Positions 8,901-18,440 of a DNA stretch of 64,000 nt are shown one piece after another; within the stretch, counting starts at the first letter, position 1, and each line of letters opens with the position of its first letter. This DNA is from Eilatimonas milleporae. Its GTDB lineage: Bacteria; Pseudomonadota; Alphaproteobacteria; Sphingomonadales; Kordiimonadaceae. Both the position numbers and the translations under genes were made by a program. Where the stretch lies: contig NZ_REFR01000015.1 in NCBI RefSeq assembly GCF_003688555.1, forward strand, positions 62,001-126,000, read 5' to 3'. Under the pieces are notes generated by a model that was given only the letters and a program-made list of their open reading frames with translations, ran no database searches and was not told the DNA's origin.

Positions 8901-9823
8901 TGCGCGCCTTGTTTCCGGCTGTTTCTGAGGATGACGGCACGCTCATAGAGACGTTTGCGCGGCAGGCCGGTCAGATCCGCGACAAGCTGTGCGGCGCCGC
9001 GCGCGCCCATGTCGCCGACGGCCTGCTGCAAGGCCGTTTCAACCTTGGCATCCAGTGTTCCATCCGCGGAAAGTCCGGCTGTCTTTCCGTCTTCCGGCGG
9101 ACCGACGACGACGACGATTTCCCCTCGGGGCGCTCCATCCCGGTGATAGCGCTGCGACAGGGACAAAATTCTGTCCGAGACAACTTCTTCGTAGCGTTTT
9201 GTCAGTTCGCGGCATATGGCGGCGGACCTGTCGCCCAGAACCTGACACGCATCTTCAAGACTTGCTGCCAGGCGCTTTGCACTTTCAAAGAAAATCAGTG
9301 TTGCGGGGACAGTGGCGACCTCTTCAAACCAGCGTTTCCTGGCCGCCGATTTCGATGGCGGAAACCCGAGGAAGAGAAATCTGTCACTGGGCAGTCCCGA
9401 CAGGCTGAGCGCGGTCGGAACCGCGCTGGGCCCCGGTACGGCCGTGACCATGTGGCCGGCGGCCCGGACCGCCTGGACAAGGCCGTATCCCGGGTCGGAG
9501 ACAAGGGGTGTGCCCGCATCGCTGATAAGGGCGATAGCCTGGCCTTCAGCCAGTTTTTGCAGCAATTTCGGTCGCACGCGGTCCGCGTTATGGTCATGAT
9601 ACGCGATCAGCGGCGTGCGGGCGTCGACAGCCGCCATCAGCCTGGTGCTGACCCGGGTATCCTCGCATGCCACGAGATCCGCGTCGGCGAGAATCCGTGC
9701 GGCCCGTGCGCCGATATCTTCCAGATTGCCGATGGGTGTTGCCACCAGATAGAGCCCGACGGCAAGTGTGCCCTTGCTGCCATTATCGGATGATGCGTTC
9801 GGAGCGGATGTGTCCTCGGCCAT
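8897..9823 (-). CDS. rsmI: 16S rRNA (cytidine-1402-2'-O)-methyltransferase RsmI
   Basis: Tetrapyrrole-methylase-fold enzyme that 2'-O-methylates C1402 in the decoding centre of 16S rRNA, using SAM. Motifs include LYLVATPIGNLEDIGARA at about residue 25, CEDTRVSTRL, ALISDAGTPLVSDPGY, VPGPSAVPTALSLSGLP and FFESAKRL, in the family order. The C-terminal part contains GEIVVVVGPPE and a helical tail ending LPRKRLYERAVILR, close to the length seen in E. coli. It starts at ATG 9823 and is the first gene of rsmI-yraN-gshB. It is divergent from the LpoA-like gene across a 244-base spacer in which I see no clear promoter. Confidence 0.95.
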   Translation of the reverse strand: MAEDTSAPNASSDNGSKGTLAVGLYLVATPIGNLEDIGARAARILADADLVACEDTRVSTRLMAAVDARTPLIAYHDHNADRVRPKLLQKLAEGQAIALISDAGTPLVSDPGYGLVQAVRAAGHMVTAVPGPSAVPTALSLSGLPSDRFLFLGFPPSKSAARKRWFEEVATVPATLIFFESAKRLAASLEDACQVLGDRSAAICRELTKRYEEVVSDRILSLSQRYHRDGAPRGEIVVVVGPPEDGKTAGLSADGTLDAKVETALQQAVGDMGARGAAQLVADLTGLPRKRLYERAVILRNSRKQGAQ

Positions 9824-10067
9824 GGTTCTGCCTTTATTCCGGGGCCTTTATTCTATAGGGCTTTTGGTCAGAAGGGGTGCAGCCTAATAGTGCATATGGG
9901 ACCTGCCAAGCCTGTCCGGCTTTTCAACCGGTGGGTTTGGCCGGGATTTACTCAGTCATGTCAGGATATTAGACTGTATTTTCGACAATACCCATGAAAC
10001 CGTGAAACAGTCAGGGGTGCCTGTCTTGCAGACCTGTTTCGAGCATAAGCCGTTGCCTGTGAGGCGG

Positions 10068-11462
10068 ATGCCGTTCCGTGCGATGGCCGTTCTGCTCTGC
10101 CTTGCGGCGTGTGCGACGCCCGCGCCCCGGCCTGAGCCGACAGCCCCGGCACCGCCCTCGCCGGTGGCGGAAGCAGCGCCCCCCGAGGATGAGGCCGTGG
10201 CCGAAGAGGTGGCGGTTGAGATCCGCGTCGCCATGCTTTTGCCCCTGTCAGGAACGGAGGGCGAAACCGGGCAGGCCCTTCTGGACGCCGCGACCATGGC
10301 CCTGATGGATGCCTATGATCCGCGTATCCGCCTGTTGCCGTTCGATACCGCCGGCACCCCCGACGGCGCGGAAGCGGCCGCCCGAATGGCCGTGGAGAAG
10401 GGCGTCCATATTTTTGTCGGCCCGCTTCTGGCCGACAATGTTGCCGCCGCCGGCGACGTGGCAGCCGCCGCAGGTCTGATGACCCTGGGGTTTTCCAACG
10501 ATGCCCGTGTGGCTGCACCACGGCGTTACATTCTTGGGTTTTTGCCTGAAAACGAGGTCCGCCGTGTTGTCGAACATGCGTCTGACAGCGGCTATAACAG
10601 GTTTGGCGGCCTGTTTTCCGAAGGCCGTTACGGCGACAGGGTCCGTACGGCTTTCGGCGATGCGGTGGCGGTGGTGGGCCGTGTCACCGCGCTGGAACGC
10701 TATCCCCCGGACGCGGATGCCCTGGCGGGTCCCATACAGCGGCTTGGTGATTATGAACGTCGCCGCGACGCCTTGCGGTTGGAGGTGCGGACCCTGCGTG
10801 ATCTGGGTGACGATATGACCGACGAAATTGCCGACAGCCTTGAGGCCAGGGAAGTCCTGGGCCCGCCACCTTTCGAGGCGGTTCTGGTTCCCGAAGGCGG
10901 GGCCCTGCTGCGCACCATCGCACCGCTGCTGCCCTTTTATGAAATTGATCCGGCCGAGGTGAAATTGATGGGCACCGGCCTGTGGGATGATCCGGACCTG
11001 CGCGGTGAACCGCCCCTGCAAGGGGCATGGTACGCCGCGCCGCTGCCCGGCCCCCGTGCCGCCTGGGCACAGCGCTTCGAGACGGCCTTCGGGGATCGTC
11101 CGCCCCGGATTGCGACCTTGTCCTATGATGCGGTTGCGCTGCTGGCCGCGATGATACGCGATCTGCCGCCCACACTGCCTGCGGGCACGGATCCGGCATT
11201 CATGGAAAGCCTTATCGGGCAAGCGCTTTCGCCCGAACGCCTGACGGATGAACGGGGATTTTCAGGCCTGGACGGTTTGTTTCGTCTGTTGCCTGACGGA
11301 ACGAATGAACGTGCCCTTGCGGTTCTGGAAATTGTCCGTGACGGAGTTCGTGTCGCAGCCCCGCCCATTGAGGCCTTTCCCCGTTTCGGCGAGCGGCTTT
11401 CCCCGCTGCCCGACCGCTCTGAGGCCGGTTTTAAACGATCAACCGCGTCACAAGGTGATTGA
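10068..11462 (+). CDS. Penicillin-binding-protein activator, LpoA-like lipoprotein
   Basis: Envelope lipoprotein with a periplasmic-binding (LivK-like) fold; in gammaproteobacteria LpoA stimulates PBP1A. The ATG at 10068 begins a short signal peptide with lipobox LAAC, followed by a proline/alanine-rich linker. The binding domain opens IRVAMLLPLSGTEGETGQALLDAATMAL and continues with GVHIFVGPLLADN and a second lobe ending DGVRVAAPP. A GTG at 10002 would place a long non-signal stretch before the hydrophobic core, so I rejected it. The gene position beside rsmI-yraN matches the yraM/lpoA neighbourhood in other proteobacteria. Its 3' end overlaps hemW convergently by 32 bases. Confidence 0.85.
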   Translation: MPFRAMAVLLCLAACATPAPRPEPTAPAPPSPVAEAAPPEDEAVAEEVAVEIRVAMLLPLSGTEGETGQALLDAATMALMDAYDPRIRLLPFDTAGTPDGAEAAARMAVEKGVHIFVGPLLADNVAAAGDVAAAAGLMTLGFSNDARVAAPRRYILGFLPENEVRRVVEHASDSGYNRFGGLFSEGRYGDRVRTAFGDAVAVVGRVTALERYPPDADALAGPIQRLGDYERRRDALRLEVRTLRDLGDDMTDEIADSLEAREVLGPPPFEAVLVPEGGALLRTIAPLLPFYEIDPAEVKLMGTGLWDDPDLRGEPPLQGAWYAAPLPGPRAAWAQRFETAFGDRPPRIATLSYDAVALLAAMIRDLPPTLPAGTDPAFMESLIGQALSPERLTDERGFSGLDGLFRLLPDGTNERALAVLEIVRDGVRVAAPPIEAFPRFGERLSPLPDRSEAGFKRSTASQGD

Positions 11463-12666
11463 TAAGAGGCCAGCCCAGTTCTGTTGCCGCCAGCCGCGAT
11501 CCTTCACGGCGGAGGTGTCCGCTGGCAATCATGGCTTCCAGCGCCGGGCGGTTCACCGGCCAGTCCTGAGGCCCTAATGCCGTCCGCTGTCCCAGATCCG
11601 CCAGATCGATGCCGCCCTTCAGGCGTAGTCCCATCATCAGCATTTCTTCAAAACGGTCGCGGGGGGTGACCGTCGTTGCCTCGAAAAGCGCGATGCCGTC
11701 TGCGACAACGGCGTCCAGCCAGCCTTCCGGCCGGCGGACCTGACTGTGAGCGAGTGCCGCACCCGGCTGATCACCGGGAAGGCGGCCATGCGCACCCGGG
11801 CCGATGCCGACGTAAAAATCTCCGCGCCAGTAGGCAAGATTGTGGCGGCTTTCCTGGCCCTTTGCCGCATGATTGGATATTTCATAAGCCGGAAGTCCGG
11901 CTGATCCGCACAGGCTTTGCGTCTCCATGAAGAGGGCGTGGGACTGGTCTTCGTCCGGCAGGGTGAATTCACCGCGCCGGTGGCGCTGGTAAAACGCCGT
12001 GCCCTCTTCGATGGTCAACTGGTACAGCGACAGATGGGACGGCGAGAAAGCAAGGGCACGGCCCAGTTCGCGGCGCCAGGTCGCCAGCGACTGTCCGGGC
12101 CGGGCATAGATCAGATCGAAGCTGATTCTTTTAAAGTTATCTCGCGCAACATCAAGAGCCCTCAATGCCTCGGCCACGGAATGCCAGCGCCCCAGGAGTT
12201 TCAGGTCCGTGTCATTCAGGGCCTGAATGCCCATGGAAAGACGGTTGACCCCCGCATGCGCGTAACCGCGAAATCGCTGCGCATCAACACTGGTTGGATT
12301 TGCTTCCAGAGTGACTTCAAGGGCGGGCCAGTCGGCATGCGGCCAGCGGGTGCGCAGATGGGCAAGAACCGCCGCAACGGTTTCATCCGGCATCAGGCTG
12401 GGTGTCCCGCCGCCGAAAAAAACCGACAGCGGCCTCAGCCCCGGATACCTGTCGGCAAAGCCGTCAATCTCGCTGAGAAGGCCGTCACGCCAGCAGTCCT
12501 GATCGATCCGTTCGCGCACATGGCTGTTGAAATCGCAATAGGGGCATTTGGCCGCGCAAAACGGCCAGTGTATATAAATCGCGGCGTCAAAGGCCGGTGT
12601 CGCGGGCAGTGTCCTTGCCTTCGGCAATGCCGTGGATGATCCGTTTCCCGCCGGCCGTGCCGTCAT
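11431..12666 (-). CDS. hemW: Radical SAM heme chaperone HemW
   Basis: Radical SAM protein of the HemN/HemW family. HemW is thought to deliver heme rather than oxidise coproporphyrinogen. The 4Fe-4S motif CAAKCPYC (C37, C41, C44) is preceded by AIYIHWPF. Other family motifs are [29 protein letters not shown] and [11 protein letters not shown], and the C-terminal HemN domain contains YEISNHA and GIGPGAHGR. The N-terminal residues special to true HemN are absent, favouring HemW. ATG 12666 overlaps the rdgB stop by four bases. The operon order is rph-rdgB-hemW. Confidence 0.94.
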   Translation of the reverse strand: MTARPAGNGSSTALPKARTLPATPAFDAAIYIHWPFCAAKCPYCDFNSHVRERIDQDCWRDGLLSEIDGFADRYPGLRPLSVFFGGGTPSLMPDETVAAVLAHLRTRWPHADWPALEVTLEANPTSVDAQRFRGYAHAGVNRLSMGIQALNDTDLKLLGRWHSVAEALRALDVARDNFKRISFDLIYARPGQSLATWRRELGRALAFSPSHLSLYQLTIEEGTAFYQRHRRGEFTLPDEDQSHALFMETQSLCGSAGLPAYEISNHAAKGQESRHNLAYWRGDFYVGIGPGAHGRLPGDQPGAALAHSQVRRPEGWLDAVVADGIALFEATTVTPRDRFEEMLMMGLRLKGGIDLADLGQRTALGPQDWPVNRPALEAMIASGHLRREGSRLAATELGWPLINHLVTRLIV

Positions 12667-13262
12667 TTTCTGAAACAGGCCGCGATCAACTGTTCGAACG
12701 CACGGGCACGGTGGCTCATGGCGTGCTTTCTGGACGGTTCCATTTCACCGAAGGTGATGCTGTGTCCGTCGGGCTGGAACATGGGGTCGTATCCAAAGCC
12801 CCGCTCGCCGCGCACGGGCCAGACAAGGTTGCCATGGACCTCACCCTCGAAACTTTCCGCATGGCCGTCCGGCCAGGCCAGCGTGAGGGCGCAGGTGAAA
12901 TGGGCGCTGCGGTCCCTGGCGCCGTTCAACCTGTCCTCGACCGTGCGCATTGCCGCCGTGAAATCGCGCGGCGAACCTGCCCACCGGGCACTGTAAATGC
13001 CCGGGGCCCCGTCCAGTGCGTGAACGCAAAGACCGCTGTCATCGGCCAGTGCCGGCAGACCGGCCGCCTGTGCCGCCGCCCGTGCTTTCAGTTCGGCGTT
13101 GGCAATGAAGGTGTCGCCGTCTTCCATGGGTTCGGGCAGGTTCAGATCGCCGGCGGAAACGGTTGTCACGCCGAAAGGCGCGAGCAGGTCGCCGATCTCG
13201 CGCACCTTGCCGCTGTTGTGGCTGGCGATCACCAGTTTTTCGCCATCGAAAAGGCGTGCCAT
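12663..13262 (-). CDS. rdgB: RdgB/HAM1 family non-canonical purine NTP pyrophosphatase
   Basis: Hydrolyses dITP, dXTP and ITP to monophosphates and so cleans damaged purines from the nucleotide pool. The signature substrate loop is [16 protein letters not shown] at the N-terminus. The metal site [23 protein letters not shown] and the base-recognition motif [11 protein letters not shown] are intact. The 199-residue length is normal. It starts 13 bases after the rph stop and overlaps hemW by four bases, so rph-rdgB-hemW is almost certainly one transcript. Confidence 0.96.
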   Translation of the reverse strand: MARLFDGEKLVIASHNSGKVREIGDLLAPFGVTTVSAGDLNLPEPMEDGDTFIANAELKARAAAQAAGLPALADDSGLCVHALDGAPGIYSARWAGSPRDFTAAMRTVEDRLNGARDRSAHFTCALTLAWPDGHAESFEGEVHGNLVWPVRGERGFGYDPMFQPDGHSITFGEMEPSRKHAMSHRARAFEQLIAACFRK

Positions 13263-13275
13263 GTCCTGCCCTTTC

Positions 13276-14001
13276 CTACCCGGCGTAGGAGCGGATTGCG
13301 GTATCCTGTGCCTGCCGGATTGTGTCGCAGCCGATCCGGGCCAGACGCAGCAGGCGCAGAAATTCCTCTTCCGTGAAGGGGTCTTCCTCGGCCGTGCTCT
13401 GAATTTCCACGATGCCGCCCTGGCCCGTCAGTACGAAGTTGGCGTCTGTCGACGCGCCGGAGTCCTCGACATAGTCAAGGTCGAGCGCCGGTTGGCCGTC
13501 CACCAGCCCGCAAGATACGGCGGCGACACTGTCCGACAGCGGTTTGCGTTCCAGCCAACCCTCATTATACATCCAGTGGGCACATTGGTGCAGGGCCACA
13601 TAGGCGCCGGAAATCGATGCGGTCCGCGTGCCTCCGTCCGCCTGGAGAACATCGCAGTCCACGCGGATCTGCCGTTCGCCCAGGGCCGACAGGTCGGCAA
13701 TCGCACGCAGAGACCGTCCGATCAGGCGCTGGATTTCCTGCGTACGTCCCGTTTGTTTGCCGCGCGCGGCCTCGCGACCCGTGCGGTCATGGGTCGCACG
13801 GGGCAGCATGCCGTATTCGGCGGTGATCCAGCCCTTACCGCTGTCGCGCAGCCATGGCGGCCCCCGGTCTTCGAAGGTGGCCGTCACCAGCACATGGGTA
13901 TCGCCGAATTTGACCAGGCAGCTGCCTTCGGCGTGTTTTGAAAAACCGGGGATCATTTCGATGGGGCGCATTTCATCCGCCGCGCGGCCGCTTGCTCGCA
14001 T
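13276..14001 (-). CDS. rph: Ribonuclease PH
   Basis: Phosphorolytic 3'-5' exoribonuclease that trims tRNA 3' ends. Family motifs are [20 protein letters not shown], then [19 protein letters not shown], the phosphate-binding [16 protein letters not shown], and [17 protein letters not shown]. At 241 residues it is full length, with no sign of the frameshift known from E. coli K-12. ATG 14001. It is the first gene of rph-rdgB-hemW and divergent from hrcA, a classic alphaproteobacterial arrangement. Confidence 0.97.
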   Translation of the reverse strand: MRASGRAADEMRPIEMIPGFSKHAEGSCLVKFGDTHVLVTATFEDRGPPWLRDSGKGWITAEYGMLPRATHDRTGREAARGKQTGRTQEIQRLIGRSLRAIADLSALGERQIRVDCDVLQADGGTRTASISGAYVALHQCAHWMYNEGWLERKPLSDSVAAVSCGLVDGQPALDLDYVEDSGASTDANFVLTGQGGIVEIQSTAEEDPFTEEEFLRLLRLARIGCDTIRQAQDTAIRSYAG

Positions 14002-14158
14002 GCCTTTGCCTTTCCTGTCAGATGTGGTGCCGGCACAGCCGCCGAAAGCGCAAGCGGGTGACGGGCCTGCCCGCTTTTAGCGGCAAGCCCGGCGCGCGTC
14101 AAAGCCATAGGGTGATCGCAGGCAGGGTGTGAGGTGATTACAGGGCCGCTGTCACCGA

Positions 14159-14187
14159 TTGACGGATGTCATCCCGCTTTCTAGATT
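14159..14187 (+). promoter_or_regulatory. Candidate promoter for hrcA
   Basis: TTGACG (14159-14164) and TAGATT (14182-14187) are separated by 17 bases and lie 33 bases before the chosen hrcA ATG. I see no CIRCE inverted repeat (TTAGCACTC-N9-GAGTGCTAA) around it, so autoregulation by HrcA at this site is not supported. Confidence 0.45.
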
Positions 14188-14219
14188 TTATCGGCAGGGT
14201 TCATAAGAAACGGGTAGTC

Positions 14220-15257
14220 ATGTCGTTGCAGGCTCTGAACGACCGGTCCAGGCAGATTTTCCGCCAGATCGTCGAAACCTATCTGGAAACGGGGGAGCCC
14301 GTCGGATCGCGCACCATCAGCCGGGCCGACGGCATTCATGTATCGCCCGCCACCATCCGCAATGTGATGGCGGATATGGAGGAGGCCGGCCTTCTGGAGG
14401 CACCGCATACGTCCGCGGGCAGGGTGCCGACGGATCTGGGCATGCGTATTTTTGTCGACGGCCTGATGCAGGTCGGCAATCTGACGACGGCGGAACGCGC
14501 CAGTCTGGAAGCCAGGGCCGAGGAAAGCGGCCTGACGACGGAAGATCTGCTGGCGCAGGCGACGCGCAAGCTGTCCGGTCTGTCGCACTGTGCGTCCGTC
14601 GTGCTGGTACCGAAGGAAGATGACGGCGTGCGCCACATCGAGTTTGTGCCCCTGGCGCCGGACAGGGCGCTGGTCATCATTGTCAGTGAAAACGGCCATG
14701 TGGAAAACCGGCTGATCGATCTGCCGCCCGGCCTGCCGGCAACGGCGCTGATACAGGCGGGCAATTATCTGAACCAGCGTCTGGCGGGCCGGACGCTGAC
14801 AGAGGCACGCGCCATGATCGAGGAGGATCTGGCCAATCACAAAACCGCGCTGGATGTTTTGGCGGCGGACGTGGTTGAAAAGGGCCTTGCCGTCTGGTCC
14901 GGCGCGGATGAGGACAAAGCCTCGCTGATCATATCGGGGCAGGCCAATCTGATTGACGATGTGACTGCATCCGAAGACCTGGAAAGACTGCGCCGTCTGT
15001 TCGAGGATCTGGAGCGCAAACGGGATCTGGTGCGTCTGCTGGAACTGGCGCGCCAGGGTGAAGGGGTCAGGCTTTATATCGGGTCGGAGACAAATTTATT
15101 TTCCCTTTCGGGTTCCTCTCTGATCGTCTCTCCTTATATGAAGGGCGCGAACAATGTTGTCGGCGTGATCGGTGTGATCGGGCCGACACGGCTGAATTAT
15201 GCCCGTATCATTCCCATGGTGGATTATACGGCGCAGGTCATCAGCGGCCAGCTTTGA
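14220..15257 (+). CDS. hrcA: Heat-inducible transcription repressor HrcA
   Basis: Winged-helix repressor that binds CIRCE elements of groESL and related operons and needs GroEL for activity. The N-terminal DNA-binding domain runs from SLQALNDRSRQIFRQIV through GEPVGSRTIS to HVSPATIRNVMADMEEAGLL. The typical HTSAGRVPTDLGMRIFVDGLM follows. The C-terminal GAF-like and dimerisation part ends with GVIGVIGPTRLNYARIIPMV. ATG 14220 gives 345 residues; an upstream in-frame ATG at 14166 lies inside the promoter candidate. grpE follows 62 bases later. Confidence 0.96.
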   Translation: MSLQALNDRSRQIFRQIVETYLETGEPVGSRTISRADGIHVSPATIRNVMADMEEAGLLEAPHTSAGRVPTDLGMRIFVDGLMQVGNLTTAERASLEARAEESGLTTEDLLAQATRKLSGLSHCASVVLVPKEDDGVRHIEFVPLAPDRALVIIVSENGHVENRLIDLPPGLPATALIQAGNYLNQRLAGRTLTEARAMIEEDLANHKTALDVLAADVVEKGLAVWSGADEDKASLIISGQANLIDDVTASEDLERLRRLFEDLERKRDLVRLLELARQGEGVRLYIGSETNLFSLSGSSLIVSPYMKGANNVVGVIGVIGPTRLNYARIIPMVDYTAQVISGQL

Positions 15258-15319
15258 CATAGTGTGAAGACGGCTGCATCGGCCGGACCGGAATGAAGAC
15301 TGAGAACGGATAAAGACAT

Positions 15320-15955
15320 ATGAGTGACGAGCAGTTGAAAGAAAACGACCCGCACCAGCAGCCTGAGGCAGACGACAGTGACGGGGATATGACTGTCGAG
15401 GACAACACGCCGCCGATCGCGGAAGACCAGGAGGCGTTCGCCGCAGCGGAAGGCCACGGCGAGGACCCTGCCGGCAGTCTTCAGGACGAAATCGCTGAAC
15501 TGAAAGATGCGCTGCTGCGTCAGAAAGCTGAAACCGAGAATGTGCGCCGGCGCGGTGAAAAGGACAAGGCGGATGCCAGTGCCTATGCGGTGACCCGTTT
15601 TGCCCGCGATATCCTGACGGTGGCCGACAATCTGAAACGGGCGCTGGACAGTCTGCCGGAAACCCTTGGCGATGATGTCCAGGCCTTTGCCGATGGCGTT
15701 TCCATGACGGAGCGCGAACTGCAAAATACCCTGTCGGGACACGGCATTGTCCTGGTGGAGCCCGAGATAGGGGAAAAATTCGACCCCAATGCCCATCAGG
15801 CCATGTTCGAGGTTCCCTCGAACGATCACCCGACGGGGACGATTGTTCAGGTGGTGGCCGCCGGCTACCGCATCAAGGATCGTCTGCTGCGTCCAGCCAT
15901 GGTCGGCGTTGCCAAGGCCGAGGGAGAGGCGCCCAAGGTCGACACACAGGCCTGA
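15320..15955 (+). CDS. grpE: Nucleotide exchange factor GrpE
   Basis: Co-chaperone that releases ADP from DnaK. It has an acidic, disordered N-terminus (about 1-55), a long coiled coil (about 56-85, LQDEIAELKDALLRQKAETENVRRR written here across two heptad blocks), the FARDILTVADNLKRAL helices and the beta domain with EKFDPNAHQAMFEV and VVAAGYRIKDRLLRPAMVGV. The 211-residue length is normal. dnaKJ are not in the window. A hairpin follows directly after the stop. Confidence 0.96.
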   Translation: MSDEQLKENDPHQQPEADDSDGDMTVEDNTPPIAEDQEAFAAAEGHGEDPAGSLQDEIAELKDALLRQKAETENVRRRGEKDKADASAYAVTRFARDILTVADNLKRALDSLPETLGDDVQAFADGVSMTERELQNTLSGHGIVLVEPEIGEKFDPNAHQAMFEVPSNDHPTGTIVQVVAAGYRIKDRLLRPAMVGVAKAEGEAPKVDTQA

Positions 15956-15957
15956 CA

Positions 15958-15980
15958 GGACCCGGGAATTGCCGGGGTCC
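15958..15980 (+). terminator. Hairpin after grpE
   Basis: GGACCCGG and CCGGGGTCC pair (one bulged G) around a short loop, starting two bases after the grpE stop. The following sequence is T-rich only after about 20 bases, where a second small AACTT/AAGTT stem runs into TTTT. Probably the hrcA-grpE terminator region. Confidence 0.4.
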
Positions 15981-16104
15981 GGCATGAACTTTATATGAAG
16001 TTTTTGTTGCGCCGCACAAATTTTGACTCCAATCAAGGCCGGTTCATCCGCCGCCGCCCATTTTCCCGGATACAGAGACATATCCGTACAGGGGGCGGTC
16101 GGTC

Positions 16105-16632
16105 ATGCTTGTCATTCAGGAAAGTTTCACCAGCCTTGGTATTTTGATGGAACGCGGCGGTCCGATGATGTGGACCCTGTTTTTCGTCATTCTTCTGTTC
16201 TGGTCTCTCAGCGTGGACCGGTTTCTGTTCTTCCGGGCGGCCTTTGACAAAAAGCTGTCCGGTCTGAAAAGTAACTGGCAGGCCCGGGAAGAACGCCGGT
16301 CCTGGTATGCCTACCAGATCCGTCGGGCGATGCTGAGCGACCTGAAGATGCAGACGGAAAAGAATATCGGTATCATCAAGGCGCTGGTGGCGATCTGTCC
16401 GTTATGCGGCCTGCTTGGGACCGTTGTCGGCATGATCGATGTGTTTGACGTGCTGAACGCGACCGGCAGCAATGACAGCCGGTCGATAGCCGCCGGCGTC
16501 AGTCAGGCCACTATCACGACCATGGCCGGCATGGTCGGTGCACTGTCCGGTCTGTTTATCGCCAACATGGTTGAACGGCAGGCGCGGAACAAATTGAAAC
16601 AGGCTGAAAAACAAATCGTCCTGGACAACTAA
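16105..16632 (+). CDS. MotA/TolQ/ExbB proton channel family protein (ExbB2-like, orphan)
   Basis: A 175-residue inner-membrane protein with three predicted membrane segments: one near residues 20-40 (MMWTLFFVILLFWSL), and two after residue 90 (LVALCP-type ICPLCGLLGTVVGMIDVF and ATITTMAGMVGALSGLFIANMV). The short length and the segment WQAREERRSWYAYQIRRAML resemble ExbB2 of TonB2 systems rather than the longer ExbB1/TolQ. These proteins form the pentameric proton channel that powers TonB or TolA. No ExbD, TolR or TonB gene is beside it. It lies between grpE and the convergent lysS, and the start ATG follows AGGGGGCGG. Confidence 0.85.
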   Translation: MLVIQESFTSLGILMERGGPMMWTLFFVILLFWSLSVDRFLFFRAAFDKKLSGLKSNWQAREERRSWYAYQIRRAMLSDLKMQTEKNIGIIKALVAICPLCGLLGTVVGMIDVFDVLNATGSNDSRSIAAGVSQATITTMAGMVGALSGLFIANMVERQARNKLKQAEKQIVLDN

Positions 16633-16649
16633 ACCCGCCCTGACGGCTT

Positions 16650-18248
16650 TCAGTCCAGTGCTTTACCCGCGAGGACCGTATCGATCAGGGACAGCGTTTC
16701 CGGAATGCCGTAAAGAGCGATAAAGCCGCCCATGCGCGGCCCCTGCGGTTGGCCCAGAAGCACTTCGTAACAGGCCTTGAACCAGTCGCGCAGGTTTTCA
16801 AAACCTGCGTCCTTCCCGGCGGAATAAACCTCGGTCATGATGGTTTCGGCATCGTGTTCGCCGGGGTCCAGGGCTTCCAGCCGGTGTTTCAGGGCGGCAA
16901 AGGCGGACAGCTCGGTTTCCGTGTCCGGCAGACGGTATGCCTTGTTGGGACGGACGAAATCCTCGTAATATTTCAGCGCATAGTCCATCAGCCTGTCGAG
17001 GGCGGGGTAAGCTGCGGCCGTTGCGCCGGGCGCATAGCGGGAGACGAAGCTCCACAGCTTGGCTTTATCCTCGGCGTGGGCGGCTGACACCAGATTGAGA
17101 AGCAGGGCGAAACTGACCGGCAGTGTGTCCGATGGGACATGGCCGCCGTGAATATGCCAGACCGCGCTTTTGTAGCGGGCCGCGCTGTCCTCGCCCGTGT
17201 ATTTTTCAAGGGCCGTGTAATAGTCGTCCACGGCTTTCGGGATGATGTCGAAATACAGGCGCTTGGCCTTTTTGGGGGACTGGAAAATATAAAAGGCAAG
17301 GCTTTCGGGGCTGGCGTACCGCAGCCATTCCTCGATGCTGAGACCGTTGCCCTTGGATTTTGAGATTTTCTCGCCCTTTTCATCGAGAAACAGTTCGTAA
17401 TTGAAGCCTTCGGGCGGTTGGCCGCCCAGAATACGGCGAATGATGGAAGACAGTTTGACGCTTTCGATCAGATCCTTGCCCGCCATCTCATAATCGACAT
17501 CGAGCGCATCCCAGCGCATCGCCCAGTCCACTTTCCACTGGCATTTCACGGTCCCGCCGGTCACGCGCACTTCCTGGCGTTCCCCTTCGCTGTCCTCGAA
17601 GGCGATCAGACCTTCGGCCCCGTCCAGAACGGTGACGGGAACCTGAAGAACAACACCGGTTTTCGGGCAGACGGGCAGGAACGGGCTGTAGGTTTTGCGC
17701 CGTTCCTCGCCAAGGGTCGGCAGGATGACATTGATGACCTTGTCATAGACACCCGCCAGTTTCAGCAGGGTGCTGTCGAACCGCCCGCTTTTGTAGCAGT
17801 CTGTCGCGGAGTAGAAATCATAGTCGAAGCCGAACGTGTCGAGAAAAGCCTTCAGCCGGGCATTGTTGTGGGCGCCGAAACTGTCATGGGTGCCAAAGGG
17901 GTCCGGCACCGCTGTCAGCGGTTTTCCCAGATTGGCGGCAAGCATATCCTTGTTCGGAACATTGTCGGGCACCTTGCGCAGGCCGTCCATATCGTCGGAA
18001 AAACAGATCAGCTTTGTCGGCAGGCCCGTCAGCTCCTCGAAGGCGCGGCGGACCATGGAGGTCCGCGCCACTTCGTTAAAGGTGCCGATGTGCGGGAGAC
18101 CGGACGGGCCATAGCCTGTTTCGAACAGCACATAGCCTTTTTCCGGTGCGCCGCCTTTCAGCCGTTTCAAAAGTTTTTCGGCTTCCTGAAAGGGCCATGC
18201 CTTGGAAGAAAGGGCCAGTTCTGCCATGTCGGTCATCGGCACTGTCAT
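16650..18248 (-). CDS. lysS: Lysyl-tRNA synthetase, class I (LysK type)
   Basis: Charges tRNA-Lys with lysine using a Rossmann (class I) catalytic domain. This archaeal-type enzyme replaces the usual class II LysRS in most alphaproteobacteria. The HIGH-type motif is GPSGLPHIGTF (around residue 50) and the KMSKS-type motif is KISKSKGNG (around 295). Residues YKSGRFDSTLLK and VKCQWKVDWAMRWDAL are typical of the family. The C-terminal anticodon-binding helical domain ends LSLIDTVL. The 532-residue length is normal. It is convergent with the ExbB-like gene and divergent from the helicase gene. Confidence 0.95.
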   Translation of the reverse strand: MTVPMTDMAELALSSKAWPFQEAEKLLKRLKGGAPEKGYVLFETGYGPSGLPHIGTFNEVARTSMVRRAFEELTGLPTKLICFSDDMDGLRKVPDNVPNKDMLAANLGKPLTAVPDPFGTHDSFGAHNNARLKAFLDTFGFDYDFYSATDCYKSGRFDSTLLKLAGVYDKVINVILPTLGEERRKTYSPFLPVCPKTGVVLQVPVTVLDGAEGLIAFEDSEGERQEVRVTGGTVKCQWKVDWAMRWDALDVDYEMAGKDLIESVKLSSIIRRILGGQPPEGFNYELFLDEKGEKISKSKGNGLSIEEWLRYASPESLAFYIFQSPKKAKRLYFDIIPKAVDDYYTALEKYTGEDSAARYKSAVWHIHGGHVPSDTLPVSFALLLNLVSAAHAEDKAKLWSFVSRYAPGATAAAYPALDRLMDYALKYYEDFVRPNKAYRLPDTETELSAFAALKHRLEALDPGEHDAETIMTEVYSAGKDAGFENLRDWFKACYEVLLGQPQGPRMGGFIALYGIPETLSLIDTVLAGKALD

Positions 18249-18440
18249 GGGGGCGTCCTGACTATCTGTATGGGTTTAAAGACGATGCGGCCGGGTCCTT
18301 GTGATGCGGTCGGCCCATTCGGGCCCTGATCCTGTTCAAAGACCCGCGACTGCCTGCGGCAGGCTGGCGGACGCTATGCAAATCGCCGCGCCGCGTCAAG
18401 CGGTGCTGGCGTTTTGAAGGCAGAGGGCTAGTGTGTCTGC

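Noticed and set aside
14002-14219. CIRCE element expected upstream of hrcA
   Set aside because: No TTAGCACTC-N9-GAGTGCTAA or close variant is visible on either strand here or upstream of grpE.
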